This document shows positions 44,390 to 51,800 of a stretch of DNA of 64,000 nucleotides, piece by piece. The position numbers were made by a program, and so were the translations under genes. The DNA is from Anaerolineaceae bacterium UBA5404 (GTDB taxonomy: Bacteria > Chloroflexota > Anaerolineae > Anaerolineales > Anaerolineaceae). The notes below the pieces were generated by a model. It had not been told where the DNA came from. It did no database searches and saw only the letters and a list, made by a program, of their open reading frames with translations. The stretch is taken from assembly GCA_002409625.1 (NCBI GenBank), contig DHNY01000004.1:1-64000 (forward strand). Reading direction: 5' to 3'. How positions within the stretch are numbered: position 1 is the first letter of the stretch; every line of letters starts with the position of its first letter.

Positions 44390-44959
44390 TTACTCTTCAA
44401 AAGCCTCAACGGTGTAGGTGAGGACTTCCATCAGCGATGTCTTCCAAAAATCAGCTGACATGCCCATTTTTTGGCATAAATGACCTAAGAAATCCTCCGG
44501 TTTTGGCAACTGTTCCCAGACCTGTGGCAGGAAGGTCGCCCGTCGATAGCCCGTTTTGAGAATAACACCATCTTGATGGGGTTTGAGTGCTTTGGCAAGG
44601 TCTTTGGGTTTTTTATAGGTTAAGACTTGCAAGGGGCTTATGTGTGAGATCTCAATGTGGATGTGAGGCAGTTCTTCGGCTTGGAGGGATGGGAAACGCG
44701 GGTCATCGAAAGCGGCTTGGATGGCATGGTCTTGCACGTCCTGAGCCAGGCTCTGTGAAGCTTCCAAGCTGCCGATGCATCCTCTTAGGTGTCCCTCTTT
44801 ACTAAGCGTTACAAAACTTGCGCCTTCCTTTAAGAGTGCGGGGCTGAGCGGATAGGTTTGAATGTCTGGCAAGGCTTCACGTCTGGCTTTGGCGCTTATT
44901 GCATCGCGGGCAATCTTTAGCAGAATGGCGCGGTCTTGGGCGGTGAGTTCTTGTGTCAT
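44390..44959 (-). CDS. AMMECR1 domain protein (AmmeMemoRadiSam system protein A type)
   Basis: A 189-residue protein with the AMMECR1 core FVTLSKEGHLRGCIGSLEASQSL, DDPRFPSLQAEELPHIHIEISHISPLQ, and GYRRATFLPQVWEQLPKPEDFLGHLC. The biochemical role is unknown. In many anaerobes it is linked to Memo and radical-SAM genes, which are absent here. GGAG precedes the ATG at 44959. It is divergent from the amidase gene. Confidence 0.87.
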   Translation of the reverse strand: MTQELTAQDRAILLKIARDAISAKARREALPDIQTYPLSPALLKEGASFVTLSKEGHLRGCIGSLEASQSLAQDVQDHAIQAAFDDPRFPSLQAEELPHIHIEISHISPLQVLTYKKPKDLAKALKPHQDGVILKTGYRRATFLPQVWEQLPKPEDFLGHLCQKMGMSADFWKTSLMEVLTYTVEAFEE

Positions 44960-45009
44960 GCTGGCTCCTTTCTCTGCTTCAATTATACAGGTCTTTATCG
45001 GGCTTTTGA

Positions 45010-45038
45010 TTGTCCAGCTTGGCAAAATAAGGTAAGAT
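45010..45038 (+). promoter_or_regulatory. Promoter of the amidase-like gene, probably leaderless
   Basis: TTGTCC (45010-45015), a 17-bp spacer and TAAGAT (45033-45038). The ATG at 45045 lies 6 bases after the -10 and has no Shine-Dalgarno, so the message would begin at the start codon. Confidence 0.5.
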
Positions 45039-45044
45039 TATGCC

Positions 45045-45983
45045 ATGTTCGATGAAGACCAAGATGCAATCGAAGAACCACTTGATGAAAACCCCATCGA
45101 TGATGCGATTGAACCTGTAGACTCAGAGCCGGAAGTTGAGCTTGAAGACGAGCCGGAAGCTGAGCCGGAGGTTCAAAACAGGCAAACCATTCGCGGTTTG
45201 GTGACCACGCAATCAGGCGCCCAGCGTCCTGAAGCAGCAGCCCGAAGAAAACCCCGGGTAACCTTGCAAACGCTGGTAACGGTTATTTTTGCCGGTATCA
45301 TGGTTGCAACTTTGCTCACCTTATGGATGCCCAGCGCCTTTACCGGCGAAGGGCTCGAAGAGCAATACGTGGGTGCTATTTCGGCAGTTGGGCAGGTGAC
45401 CAAGCAAGCTGAGGAGGGTGTGCAGGTTTCTTTGCCTTCTGAATTCCCAGAGAACAAAATTGGCATTATTATTGGCAATAAAGGGCTTGATGATGGCGAG
45501 GTTTGCTCCAATGGTTTAACTGAGCTAGAAATCAACAGCACTGTGGCATCCTATTTACAACAAGCCTTAATTGGCATGGGATATGAGGCTGAATTGCTGG
45601 ATGAAACAGACCCGCGTTTGGTGGGTTACCAAGCCAACCTTTTGATTGCTTTGCATTGTAACTCTTGTGAATATATCAACGACAATGCCACCGGCTTCAA
45701 GTTTGCCATTGTGCCTTCGGAAGTCAAAACGATTGACCGCGAAGCTTTGACAAAATGTCTATCTGACGAATATGCAAAAGCAACCGCTTTGAAGTATCAT
45801 TACCAGACGACCACCAACGAAATCAGAAATTATCATGCCTTTGATCAAATTGATCCTTTGACGGCGGCGATGATTTTTGAGTTAGGTTACATGAACCTTG
45901 ACCAGGATATTTTGACCAATCGACCGCAGATATTGGCGGAAGGTATTGCAAATGGCATCCAATGTTTTATGGGCGCCAAATAA
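45045..45983 (+). CDS. Membrane-anchored N-acetylmuramoyl-L-alanine amidase homologue (Amidase_3), zinc site degenerate
   Basis: A 312-residue protein: an acidic cytoplasmic N-terminus (to about 70), one transmembrane helix (76-96), and an extracytoplasmic Amidase_3 domain from about 138. The usual GHGG is replaced by GNKG (144-147), so the first zinc His is Asn145. The other three key residues are visible: Glu160 in GLTELEIN, His204 in LIALHCN and Glu279 in FELGYMN. Loss of one zinc ligand suggests an inactive or regulatory amidase. It is followed by two L,D-transpeptidases and may be part of a cell-wall unit with them. Confidence 0.78.
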   Translation: MFDEDQDAIEEPLDENPIDDAIEPVDSEPEVELEDEPEAEPEVQNRQTIRGLVTTQSGAQRPEAAARRKPRVTLQTLVTVIFAGIMVATLLTLWMPSAFTGEGLEEQYVGAISAVGQVTKQAEEGVQVSLPSEFPENKIGIIIGNKGLDDGEVCSNGLTELEINSTVASYLQQALIGMGYEAELLDETDPRLVGYQANLLIALHCNSCEYINDNATGFKFAIVPSEVKTIDREALTKCLSDEYAKATALKYHYQTTTNEIRNYHAFDQIDPLTAAMIFELGYMNLDQDILTNRPQILAEGIANGIQCFMGAK

Positions 45984-46001
45984 TTTTGATTGAAAGCAAA
46001 C

Positions 46002-47090
46002 ATGGACTCTCCAAAGGCATCATCCCAAAGTTTAATTAATCAAGCCAAACAGGCTTTATTGTCTGGTGACCGTGCCGGGGCTGAAAGCCTGGCATTGCAA
46101 ATACTGAAACAAGAGCCAAAAAACCTTGATGCCACTTTGATTATGGCGGGTGTTTCTACACCACAGGAGAGCGCGCATTGGCTGAAACAAGCCTTGGATA
46201 TTGACCCAGGTAACCCAGTGGCGCTTGAGGGCATGCGCTGGGCAAGCGCAGAGATCAGACGTTCAACAGCCTTAGGCTGGCAGATGGCTTCTGAGGGCGA
46301 TGCCCTTGCCCGTTCTGAAGAATTAACCCAGGCGATACCTGTTCATCAACCTGCGGCAGCCTTGGCAGGGAAAGCGACAACAAGGTCGAGAAAGCGAAAA
46401 CTTGCTTGGGCGCTATTGCCCTTAATGTTTGTGGCTGCTTTGGTCGCCTTTGGGCTTTACTCTTTTGGTGTTTTTCGTCTTAAACCGGTTGCGGGTGCGC
46501 AATTTATGCTAAAAAGCACTAGTGATTATCTTGTTAAACCCAGCCTTACGCCAACCAATACAGCCACACCCACCAATACGGCAACACCAACCAATACCGC
46601 CACGCCCACCAATACACCCACCGTAACCCATACGCCCACCGCAACCAATACCCCCACCGCCACACCAACGGATACACCTGTTCCAACCGTTGCGGTTACG
46701 CCATGGTCTGGTCCAGCCAACCCAGGCTACTCCTTTAAAGGAAAGTGGATTGATATCAACTTGAGCGAGCAGGTGCTTTATGCTTATGAAGATGATACTA
46801 TGGTGGCGTCTTTCGTGGTGTCTACTGGACTTCCAGCAACACCCACGGTGACGGGCACTTATTCGGTTTGGATAAAACTTCGCTATGATGACATGGTTGG
46901 TCCCGGCTATAACCTGAAAGATGTTGAGTATGTGATGTACTTCTACAAAGGTTATGGCATTCATGGCACTTACTGGCATAATAACTTTGGACATCCCATG
47001 AGCCACGGCTGCGTGAACATGCGCAATGAAGATGCCGGCTGGCTTTATAACTGGGCTTTTGTAGGTATTACGGTTAACGTCCATTATTAA
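46002..47090 (+). CDS. Membrane-anchored L,D-transpeptidase (YkuD) with TPR-like N-terminus
   Basis: A 362-residue enzyme that cross-links peptidoglycan. A helical TPR-like stretch (about 8-80) faces the cytoplasm, and a transmembrane helix (near 127-150) is followed by a regular TNTATP/TNTPT linker. The YkuD domain ends in GIHGTYWHNNFGHPMSHGC337VNM, with catalytic Cys337 and the preceding His residues. The ATG at 46002 is chosen since the upstream TTG has no ribosome site. It lies 18 bases after the amidase-like gene and 1 base before a second YkuD gene. Confidence 0.85.
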   Translation: MDSPKASSQSLINQAKQALLSGDRAGAESLALQILKQEPKNLDATLIMAGVSTPQESAHWLKQALDIDPGNPVALEGMRWASAEIRRSTALGWQMASEGDALARSEELTQAIPVHQPAAALAGKATTRSRKRKLAWALLPLMFVAALVAFGLYSFGVFRLKPVAGAQFMLKSTSDYLVKPSLTPTNTATPTNTATPTNTATPTNTPTVTHTPTATNTPTATPTDTPVPTVAVTPWSGPANPGYSFKGKWIDINLSEQVLYAYEDDTMVASFVVSTGLPATPTVTGTYSVWIKLRYDDMVGPGYNLKDVEYVMYFYKGYGIHGTYWHNNFGHPMSHGCVNMRNEDAGWLYNWAFVGITVNVHY

Positions 47091-47091
47091 G

Positions 47092-48120
47092 ATGAGAAAT
47101 ATAGAACTCACCCGCAGACGCTTTTTGCAAGCTATGGGACTTGGTGCCCTTGGCTTGGCATTACCCTCACCCAAACCAGTTGAGGCGCGTCTTGGGGCAA
47201 TTGGTCCAGACACGCCTTTGGGACGTATTCTAAATTACCGTCTTTTTGCCCACTCTGAACCCAATTTACGCTCTCCCAGCGTTGGGTTTTACAAGTATGA
47301 CGATATTATTCGCCTGCCTAACATTTTTTATACCGAGCATACCAAAGGCAAGAAGATAGGTTGGTATCAATTAGGTGAAAATAGCTATATTCAATCTGCT
47401 TGGGTGCAACCTGTCTTTAATCGACCCAACGCGGTTGCCGATGAAATTCCTGAAGGTGGCTGCCTGGGCGAAATCACCATGGGGAAAACACCGGTGTATC
47501 ATGCCAATGGCACGCTCAACATCAACCGCACTTTTTACTACGAGAACACTTTTTGGGTGCTTGCAAAGCATGTGGATGAATTTGGTGTGCCGTATTACGA
47601 GCTTCTGGATGATCTAAGCGGTAATTCCTGGTATGTTCGGGCCAGCGCTGTGCGATTGGTGACGCCCGAAGAGCTTAGTCCGCTAAGTCCGGATGTTGCT
47701 CCAGACGCAAAGCGTGTTGAGCTCAATTTGAGGGATTTCACCATGCGGGCTTACGAGTACGATCGTTTGGTTTTCGAAACACTTGTAACCATTGGCTTGG
47801 AGGCAGGCTCTACGCCAATTGGTGTTTGGGAAACCAATCGAAAAAGACCTTGCCGACGCATGATCAATGAACCCACCGACACACTCGATTATGATTTGCC
47901 TGGTGTGCCTTGGGTCAATTACATCACTATTAGAGGCGTTGCGTTTCATGGTGCTTATTGGCATGCCAATTGGGGCGAAAAAATGAGCAACGGTTGTATC
48001 AATATGAAACCGATGGACGCCAAGTGGTTGTATCGCTGGACCACACCGGTGGTGCCTTTTGAGAAGTATTATGAAGTTGCCGATAAGGGCACACGTGTGG
48101 ACGTCATCAGCGGTTATTAG
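47092..48120 (+). CDS. Tat-exported L,D-transpeptidase (YkuD) with SH3-like region
   Basis: A 342-residue enzyme with a twin-arginine signal (TRRRFLQAMGLGALGLALP), so it is probably folded before export. Two SH3b-like segments (LFAHSEPNLRSPSVGFYKYDD; GEITMGKTPVYHANG) come before the YkuD domain. The catalytic motif reads FHGAYWHANWGEKMSNGC302INM. The usual Ser-His-Gly-Cys is Ser-Asn-Gly-Cys here. It forms a tandem pair with the membrane-anchored enzyme, which suggests they act on the same wall. Confidence 0.86.
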   Translation: MRNIELTRRRFLQAMGLGALGLALPSPKPVEARLGAIGPDTPLGRILNYRLFAHSEPNLRSPSVGFYKYDDIIRLPNIFYTEHTKGKKIGWYQLGENSYIQSAWVQPVFNRPNAVADEIPEGGCLGEITMGKTPVYHANGTLNINRTFYYENTFWVLAKHVDEFGVPYYELLDDLSGNSWYVRASAVRLVTPEELSPLSPDVAPDAKRVELNLRDFTMRAYEYDRLVFETLVTIGLEAGSTPIGVWETNRKRPCRRMINEPTDTLDYDLPGVPWVNYITIRGVAFHGAYWHANWGEKMSNGCINMKPMDAKWLYRWTTPVVPFEKYYEVADKGTRVDVISGY

Positions 48121-48155
48121 ACCCTGGGATTGTTAATTCTTTTTTTATACCCAAC

Positions 48156-48164
48156 TGTTAAAAT
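48156..48164 (+). promoter_or_regulatory. Extended -10 element of the structured-leader gene
   Basis: TGT followed by TAAAAT (48159-48164). Transcription should begin near 48171, exactly where the outer stem of a predicted leader structure begins. Confidence 0.4.
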
Positions 48165-48170
48165 AGAGTC

Positions 48171-48291
48171 GAGTTTCCGAAGCATGGGCAAAGCTCACTG
48201 AGAAAAAGACAAACCGTTTGTCTGAACGAGTGGAAACGCTGATTTGCGAAAAGGAACTGTATAGAAACAGTTTATTGTGAAAGGAAGACCC
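48171..48291 (+). other. Predicted structured 5' leader, class unknown
   Basis: The 155-bp gap before the next gene holds nested inverted repeats: GTTTCC (48173-48178) pairs with GGAAAC (48232-48237) and encloses a perfect AGACAAA/TTTGTCT hairpin (48207-48223) and a short CTC/GAG stem. A separate AACTGT/ACAGTT hairpin (48255-48272) lies just before the Shine-Dalgarno. This fits a folded leader that could be regulatory. It matches no riboswitch that I can name with confidence. Confidence 0.4.
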
Positions 48292-48708
48292 TTGAAAAAG
48301 GCAATATTTGAAGGATTAGTTTTTGATACCAACGCGCAAGCTCTGGATGCCACTTATGTGGGTGATGAGCCTTGCTATGTGATTGATGATGATGGTTTTT
48401 TACGCCATATATCCGCGGAACTGGTTGACCGACAAATTTGGGAAGAACTCACCAAAGATATCGAAGGTAACGAGGATATTTTGAGCCATAAAGCGGCAGA
48501 AATGATGGGCCAAGAAGACCCCTTTTCGATTGCTGTCATTCGATCACAGTTTGAACGAACCGACGAACAGTTCGCTCAATTACAGGAGCATGGCTTTCCT
48601 CAGGATGCGCGCATGTTTATGGGCATGGTTGGTTTTCAAGCCATTGTTGACTATCGCGGGCAGTTGCTTGAACTTAAGCAACCCAGCGCGATTGATGATG
48701 AAGAATAA
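48292..48708 (+). CDS. Conserved-looking hypothetical protein
   Basis: A 138-residue soluble acidic protein, not recognised. It starts with KKAIFEGLVFD and has an AEMMGQEDPFSIAVIRSQFERTDEQFAQLQEHGF core that looks helical. There are no membrane, signal or metal motifs. The start is uncertain: TTG at 48292 follows AAGGAAG by 4 bases, while a GTG at 48277 is in frame without a ribosome site. The thioredoxin-TPR gene follows after 33 bases. It has an unusual structured leader. Confidence 0.6.
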   Translation: MKKAIFEGLVFDTNAQALDATYVGDEPCYVIDDDGFLRHISAELVDRQIWEELTKDIEGNEDILSHKAAEMMGQEDPFSIAVIRSQFERTDEQFAQLQEHGFPQDARMFMGMVGFQAIVDYRGQLLELKQPSAIDDEE

Positions 48709-48741
48709 AGCAAAAAGCGATAGAATAAGCTTAGGTGACAT

Positions 48742-49575
48742 ATGATGGCACAAGCAAACATTATTGACGTAAGTGCAGAAACTTTTGAATTGGAAGTTTT
48801 GCATTATTCCAATCGCATGCCAGTGGTGATTGATTTTTGGGCGCCTTGGTGTGTGCCGTGTCATATTCAGTCGCCAAAGCTTGCCAAATTGGCAGAAGAA
48901 GCCGATGGCGCTTTTCGCCTCGCGCGTATCAATGTGGATGAACAAGCCAAGTTGGCAGAACAGCTCAAGGTCAAAAACCTGCCAACCGTGAAAGCTTTTG
49001 TGGATGGGCGCATCATTGCTGAGTATACCGGACCGCTAAGTGAAACCAGTTTGCGCTTGTTTTTGGACCGCATTTTGCCTCAAACGGGCAGTTTACTCTT
49101 GCAAAAGGGTAAAAGTTTACTTTTGCATGGCGATTATGGCGGTGCAGAAATTGCACTGGGACAGTATGTTATCGAATCACATGGGGATGCACGGGGTCTT
49201 TTGGCATACACGCGGGCTTTGCTCTTCCTTGGACAGGCACAATCTGCCCTGCCGCTTTTGCAAAGCTTCCCGGCAAGTCCTGAATATCATACCGCCCAAC
49301 GCTTACGCCCTTTGGCAGAAGCTATCGTGAATTTTTCAGAAGTGAAACCGGATGCGAAAGACGCATTGGCACCTGCTTTTGAGAAAGCCTTACAACTCGC
49401 CGGTCGGGGTGATGTGCAATTGGCACTGGACGGTTTGCTTTTTATCCTGCGGAAAGACCGTGACTATAAAAATGGCACTGCCAAAGACCTTTATCTGGGC
49501 TTGTTGGAAGTGCTTAGTGATGAGCATCCTGAAACGCGGGATTACCGAGAAGATCTAAACGCTGCTCTCTTCTAA
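48742..49575 (+). CDS. Thioredoxin-TPR protein (CnoX/YbbN-like)
   Basis: A 277-residue protein. A thioredoxin domain (residues 8-110) has an active site WAPWC37VPC40, so unlike E. coli CnoX it keeps both Cys and may be redox-active. It is followed by a helical TPR region (YGGAEIALGQYVIESHGD, LAYTRALLFLGQAQSALPLL). CnoX-type proteins protect substrates for chaperones. It is preceded by the hypothetical protein with the structured leader and closed by a terminator. Confidence 0.88.
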   Translation: MMAQANIIDVSAETFELEVLHYSNRMPVVIDFWAPWCVPCHIQSPKLAKLAEEADGAFRLARINVDEQAKLAEQLKVKNLPTVKAFVDGRIIAEYTGPLSETSLRLFLDRILPQTGSLLLQKGKSLLLHGDYGGAEIALGQYVIESHGDARGLLAYTRALLFLGQAQSALPLLQSFPASPEYHTAQRLRPLAEAIVNFSEVKPDAKDALAPAFEKALQLAGRGDVQLALDGLLFILRKDRDYKNGTAKDLYLGLLEVLSDEHPETRDYREDLNAALF

Positions 49576-49593
49576 GATGATTTGATAAAATAG

Positions 49594-49623
49594 ACTGGTT
49601 GGCAAACACCAACCAGTTTTTTT
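49594..49623 (+). terminator. Rho-independent terminator after the thioredoxin-TPR gene
   Basis: A 9-bp stem (49594-49602 with 49609-49617), a 6-base loop and a T-run. The next gene starts 16 bases later, with GGAG just after the T-run. Confidence 0.88.
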
Positions 49624-49639
49624 ATTGGAGAGAAATGAT

Positions 49640-50374
49640 ATGCGTATAGTTTTGATTCCTGAGTTGTTTTATGATTTAGACCTTGAGCATAATAAGGCAC
49701 AGATGCTTAAATGGTTGCAACATTACCGCGACAGCGGTGTTGATTTATTGGTCTTTGGCGAAGCCTTTTTGCAGGGCTTTGGGGCATTAAATGCTGATTA
49801 TGAGCATGACCTTGCCATGGCACTAAGCCAGGATGATTCCTGTTTTGATGAGCTAAAGCAAGCCTGTAAAGAAACGAAGATTGCCCTGGCATTTGGCTAC
49901 ATCGAAAATGCCCAAGGCAGCCTTTACAGCGCTTGCATGGTCATTGATGCTGATGGGCAGCTCTTGCACAACTTTAGGCGTGTTTCGCCAGGCTGGAAAT
50001 TGGGCAGCGCCTTTAAAGACAAGCGATATCAAGAGGGTAATGACTATTCGCCCTTTGAGTTGGCAGGCAAGAGGATAAACATCGCAATTTGCGGCGACCT
50101 TTGGTACGAAGACCTGATTGAAAACTACAAAGCAGTGGAGTCTGATTTGCTTCTTTGGCCGCTTTATACCAACTATGATATTGAAACCTGGGAAGGTGGC
50201 GAAAAAGAAGAATATGCCAAGCGGGTTGCAGAGCTTGATAGACCGGTTTTAATGGTTAATTGCATTGATGAAGGTGAATATAAAGCTTTGGGTGGCGCTT
50301 TCGTGTTTGAAAACGGTGAGGTGAGCCAGGAATTGGCGATGGGCGAAAAAGGTGTTTTAATCGTCGACCTTTAA
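49640..50374 (+). CDS. Carbon-nitrogen hydrolase (nitrilase superfamily) homologue, atypical
   Basis: A 244-residue nitrilase-fold protein. The expected Glu is in FGEAFLQGFG and the Cys in ICGDLWYEDL. The catalytic Lys (usually YRK) appears as Arg in HNFRRVSPGWKL, so activity may differ or the nearby Lys may take its place. GGAG is upstream of the ATG at 49640. The substrate is unknown; amidase or deaminated-glutathione-type activity is possible but unproven. Terminators flank it on both sides. Confidence 0.72.
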   Translation: MRIVLIPELFYDLDLEHNKAQMLKWLQHYRDSGVDLLVFGEAFLQGFGALNADYEHDLAMALSQDDSCFDELKQACKETKIALAFGYIENAQGSLYSACMVIDADGQLLHNFRRVSPGWKLGSAFKDKRYQEGNDYSPFELAGKRINIAICGDLWYEDLIENYKAVESDLLLWPLYTNYDIETWEGGEKEEYAKRVAELDRPVLMVNCIDEGEYKALGGAFVFENGEVSQELAMGEKGVLIVDL

Positions 50375-50390
50375 GGCAATAATTGAAAAA

Positions 50391-50414
50391 AAAGGCTGTC
50401 ATGCGACAGCCTTT
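50391..50414. terminator. Terminator between the nitrilase homologue and the CofE-like gene
   Basis: A perfect 10-bp stem (50391-50400 with 50405-50414) with a 4-base loop. An A-run precedes it on the plus strand, giving a T-run on the minus strand, so it works best for the leftward CofE-like gene and can serve both. Confidence 0.82.
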
Positions 50415-50434
50415 ATCTTTTAATGTAGATAGAA

Positions 50435-51649
50435 CTAATCTATATAGTCGTCGGCGTAGTTATCAAAATAGCCTTGGATGTAAACAATGGGCGTGCCTTT
50501 GTCGCCAGAACCGGAGGCAAGGTCGGCAAGCGAGCCCAGAATATCAGTAATCTGACGTGGGGTGGTGCCTTCGGAGCCTTCAGCAGAAATGTTGGCTTCG
50601 GCTTTGAGCTTTTCACGGATGCGCTGTTGAATTTTGCAGGTCAATTCTTCAGAAGGCAAACCGGCATAGTCATTATCAGCCAGGAATTTGATTTTGAGCT
50701 CATTGGGTCTGCCACGCAAACCGGCGGTAAAACCGGGTGAGACAACCGGATCAGCAAGTTCCCAGATGCCACCGTAGGGATCTTTAAAAGCGCCGTCACC
50801 GTAAACCATCACCTCAACGGTTTTGCCAAACTTTTCTTTTAGTTTTTCTTGTAAGGTTTCCACAAAAGGCTGAGAATCCCGAGGGAAAAGCTTGACTTTA
50901 TCTTCAGTGGCTTTGTTTGAGCCGAGCAAGCCGTAAGCCTGGTTGTAACCATGCTTTTGATTTGGCTCTGAGAGGATGTCTTCAAGCCCGATAACCTTTT
51001 TGCCACCGGCTTCAATCAGCAGTTGGCGGCTTTTGTCACGGCTGTGGACATCACAGATAATGATGTTTTCAGCCATTCCTGCCACTGCGCGCGGGTCATT
51101 GGCAAAAACGAATTGCACTTTGCAGCCTTCTTTTTCACAAATGCTGCGGTAAAGGTCAATGTAATTGATACCGGTGAATTCATGATAATACTTACTGAAA
51201 ATCTGATTGAAGCGCTCTTCATCAAAAACATCTGCGTAAGGGTTGATGTTGGCGTTCCAAACCTCGGCTTTGTCGATGAGCTGATTGCCGACTTCGTCTG
51301 TTGGGTAGGAAAGCTCGATGATGATCTCATCTGCGGCGATGGCAATGCCCCGCAATAGCAAAGCAAAGCGATTGCGGCTAAGGATAGGATGTACAACAGC
51401 TACCTTGCGTGGTGTTTCAGGAAAGTGGGATTTGACTGAATCAGCGATGTCGTTCACATGGGCATAGTTGCCTTGGCTGCGTGCCAGAACTGACTCTGTG
51501 ATGCAAAGCACATCGCGGTCGCGCACGGTAAACCCTTCTGCCTGGGCGGCGTTTGCCAAAAGATGAGGGAGCATTTCTATGAGATCATCGCCCTCATTGA
51601 TAATTGGCGTTCTTAAGCCACGGATTGTTGTACCAACTAATCGTTTCAT
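50435..51649 (-). CDS. CofE-like (coenzyme F420-0:L-glutamate ligase family) protein, long form
   Basis: A 404-residue member of the long CofE-like group. It has the early TTIRGLRTPIINEGDDLIEML and DRDVLCITESVLARSQGN pattern, PILSRNRFALLLRGIA, and MVYGDGAFKDP with acidic metal ligands, then SPGFTAGLRGRPNELKIK. True CofE enzymes are about 250 residues and add glutamate to F420. Longer homologues occur widely in bacteria with no known F420 use, so the substrate is uncertain. It stands alone, next to the end of the purine operon. Confidence 0.8.
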   Translation of the reverse strand: MKRLVGTTIRGLRTPIINEGDDLIEMLPHLLANAAQAEGFTVRDRDVLCITESVLARSQGNYAHVNDIADSVKSHFPETPRKVAVVHPILSRNRFALLLRGIAIAADEIIIELSYPTDEVGNQLIDKAEVWNANINPYADVFDEERFNQIFSKYYHEFTGINYIDLYRSICEKEGCKVQFVFANDPRAVAGMAENIIICDVHSRDKSRQLLIEAGGKKVIGLEDILSEPNQKHGYNQAYGLLGSNKATEDKVKLFPRDSQPFVETLQEKLKEKFGKTVEVMVYGDGAFKDPYGGIWELADPVVSPGFTAGLRGRPNELKIKFLADNDYAGLPSEELTCKIQQRIREKLKAEANISAEGSEGTTPRQITDILGSLADLASGSGDKGTPIVYIQGYFDNYADDYID

Positions 51650-51800
51650 AGTTGACCTCGTCCATTATGTATTGTAAAAGGGTTTTGGATTCCGTCTTTT
51701 ACTTGCAGATTATAGTCGAAGCCAGGTTTTCTCACAAGATAAAGCAGCTTAAACATGCTTTTTAGAGGCTTTTTGATTGGGGTTTTCTGGAATAACGTGC

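Noticed and set aside
46545..46690. Repeat element or array in the first L,D-transpeptidase gene
   Set aside because: It is a low-complexity codon repeat coding a Thr/Asn/Pro stalk in frame, like the linkers of the lipoproteins.
48190..48260. TPP riboswitch suggested by a CTGAGA, a later GAAC and CTGAT
   Set aside because: The GGGGTGC strand and the AATGCCAGCG core of the THI box are missing, and the spacing is wrong. The gene is unrelated to thiamine. A c-di-GMP-I reading of GGGCAAA also fails for lack of the conserved junction.
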